A stretch of 5,867 bases of DNA from Oscillospiraceae bacterium (GTDB taxonomy: Bacteria; Bacillota; Clostridia; Oscillospirales; Ruminococcaceae). Both the position numbers and the translations under genes were made by a program. Location: assembly GCA_016295545.1 (NCBI GenBank), contig JAEDLA010000100.1, positions 1 to 5,867 of the forward strand, given 5' to 3'. The notes under the pieces are model-generated. The model made no database searches, had not been told where the DNA came from, and worked only from the letters and a program-made list of their open reading frames with translations. Shown here piece by piece: positions 5,052 through 5,867 of the stretch (position 1 is its first letter; each line of letters opens with the position of its first letter).

Positions 5052-5813
5052 ATGCCTTTTAATCTGAAAAAAATATTAAAGAGGGTTGCTTCATTTGCTG
5101 TTGCTGCTGCCGCTTTGACCTGTGCAGTTCCTTTGGTTTCAGAAGCTGATGCAGAACCTATTCCCGGTTGCGAGGAACTGATTAATGAAATGATGTTCAT
5201 GGTGAACGAAGCAAGAGTTGAAGCAGGAGTAAGCCCTGTTTATGCTGTTCCGGTAATGATTGAAGCAGCAGGAATCAGAGCTAAGGAGATCTCATTATCT
5301 TTCAGCCACAACCGTGCAAACGATAAATATTTCAACTCTGTTCTGGACGAGCATGGTGTACCATACGCTTCGGCTGCTGAGAATATTGCGGCTGGCTCCG
5401 ATTCCGCTGAGGAAATGATGGAGCTGTGGAAATCCTCTCCGAATCACTGGGGAAATATCCTTAATGAAAAATATACTCACATAGGCATAAATATTTACTA
5501 CGATCCTGACACCGAATACAAATACTACTGGGACCAGCTTTTCATTGAAAACAGCAGTGAGCAGCCCGGTCAGTACATACCGGACAGATATGTTGTCAAT
5601 CCGGAATGTTATGGAGATATTGACGGCGACGGAGCAGTTACCTCTCTTGATTATGTGATTCTTCTGAAGCTTATAAAAAATGAGGTGTGGCTCAACGAGC
5701 GGCAGATAGAGTGTGCCGACTGTATGAAAGATGGTACTATTACAATTGCGGACGCTATTGTTCTTAAAAAATTTCTGCTTGGCGAGTATAAGTCACTGCC
5801 GTTTGAATTCTGA
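5052..5813 (+). CDS. Secreted CAP-domain (SCP-like) protein with C-terminal type I dockerin
   Basis: This 253-residue predicted exported protein starts with a signal peptide: basic KKILKR, a hydrophobic stretch to about residue 30, and an AxA site at 32-34. Residues about 40-167 form a CAP/SCP domain with the family histidines and glutamate in SFSHNR (H86), AENIA (E110) and SPNHWGNIL (H132). CAP proteins are extracellular; their biochemical activity in bacteria is mostly undefined. Residues 187-247 are a type I dockerin with calcium loops DIDGDGAVTSLD (189-200) and a divergent DCMKDGTITIAD (223-234), where Met replaces the usual Asn or Asp at loop position 3. Dockerins bind cohesins on scaffoldins, so the protein is probably attached to a cellulosome or the cell surface. 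A ribosome binding site at 5031-5040 precedes both an in-frame TTG (5046) and ATG (5052); the ATG is preferred, but TTG spacing is also good and would add two residues. Confidence 0.9.
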   Translation: MPFNLKKILKRVASFAVAAAALTCAVPLVSEADAEPIPGCEELINEMMFMVNEARVEAGVSPVYAVPVMIEAAGIRAKEISLSFSHNRANDKYFNSVLDEHGVPYASAAENIAAGSDSAEEMMELWKSSPNHWGNILNEKYTHIGINIYYDPDTEYKYYWDQLFIENSSEQPGQYIPDRYVVNPECYGDIDGDGAVTSLDYVILLKLIKNEVWLNERQIECADCMKDGTITIADAIVLKKFLLGEYKSLPFEF

Positions 5814-5867
5814 TTTATACTAATTCCATATCGTTCTGTTGAAAAAGTTGTCTGATAGCGTTTCGTC
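5814..5867 (+). other. Terminal non-coding stretch
   Basis: These 54 nt after the dockerin gene hold no reading frame, hairpin with T tract or promoter that I can support. The terminator of the dockerin gene is probably beyond the window. Confidence 0.5.

Noticed and set aside
5100..5125. Lipobox-like Ala-Leu-Thr-Cys (C24) in the signal peptide of the CAP-dockerin protein
   Set aside because: Thr directly before Cys and Ala at -3 fit the lipobox poorly, and a good AxA signal peptidase I site lies downstream at residues 32-34.
1..5867. CRISPR array, insertion sequence, tRNA or rRNA gene
   Set aside because: No regularly spaced repeats, transposase frame, terminal inverted repeats or tRNA-like cloverleaf were found when reading both strands.

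Overview
The window looks like chromosomal DNA of an anaerobic, moderately low-GC Firmicute, most likely a Ruminococcus-type member of the Clostridia. The main clue is a secreted protein with a C-terminal type I dockerin, the domain that attaches proteins to cellulosomes. A pyruvate formate-lyase activase, a four-cysteine ribosomal protein L28 and near-consensus sigma-A promoters fit this. The genus is an inference. All genes are on the + strand.

Layout: (1) 1-189, the C-terminal end of a CCA-adding tRNA nucleotidyltransferase, followed 3 nt later by a complete pyruvate formate-lyase activating enzyme (193-936). (2) 937-1101, a spacer with only weak hairpins. (3) A strong promoter (1102-1130), rpmB/L28 (1175-1360) and a clear intrinsic terminator (1385-1416). 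(4) An AraC-family regulator (1435-2238) that starts only 18 nt after that terminator, with its own terminator beginning inside its stop codon. (5) A 352-nt non-coding stretch (2239-2590) with a fully consensus extended -10 promoter at 2358-2386 and a leader of about 200 nt. (6) A 765-residue fusion of an Xre-type HTH, a cupin domain and a full-length acyl-CoA synthetase (2591-4888), then a very strong hairpin. (7) A secreted CAP-domain/dockerin protein (5052-5813) with its own promoter.

The most interesting part is regions 5 and 6. The fusion joins what are normally a small transcription factor and a separate metabolic enzyme into one polypeptide. Its leader can be folded by eye into a closed element (2406-2510), a small hairpin (2515-2529) and a hairpin with a T7 tract (2530-2571) directly in front of the Shine-Dalgarno sequence. 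The 5' strand of the closing stem can instead pair with the 5' arm of the terminator-like hairpin, which is the arrangement of a transcription attenuator or riboswitch. The same leader carries a bipartite direct repeat with a 40-bp period, which could instead be a protein operator, possibly for the fusion's own HTH domain. I match the leader to no RNA class I know. It rests on hand-found base pairing only, and needs covariation analysis.

The genes do not form one pathway. They look like housekeeping genes (cca, rpmB), fermentation (pflA), a local regulator, acyl-CoA activation and an extracellular protein side by side, mostly as separate transcription units.
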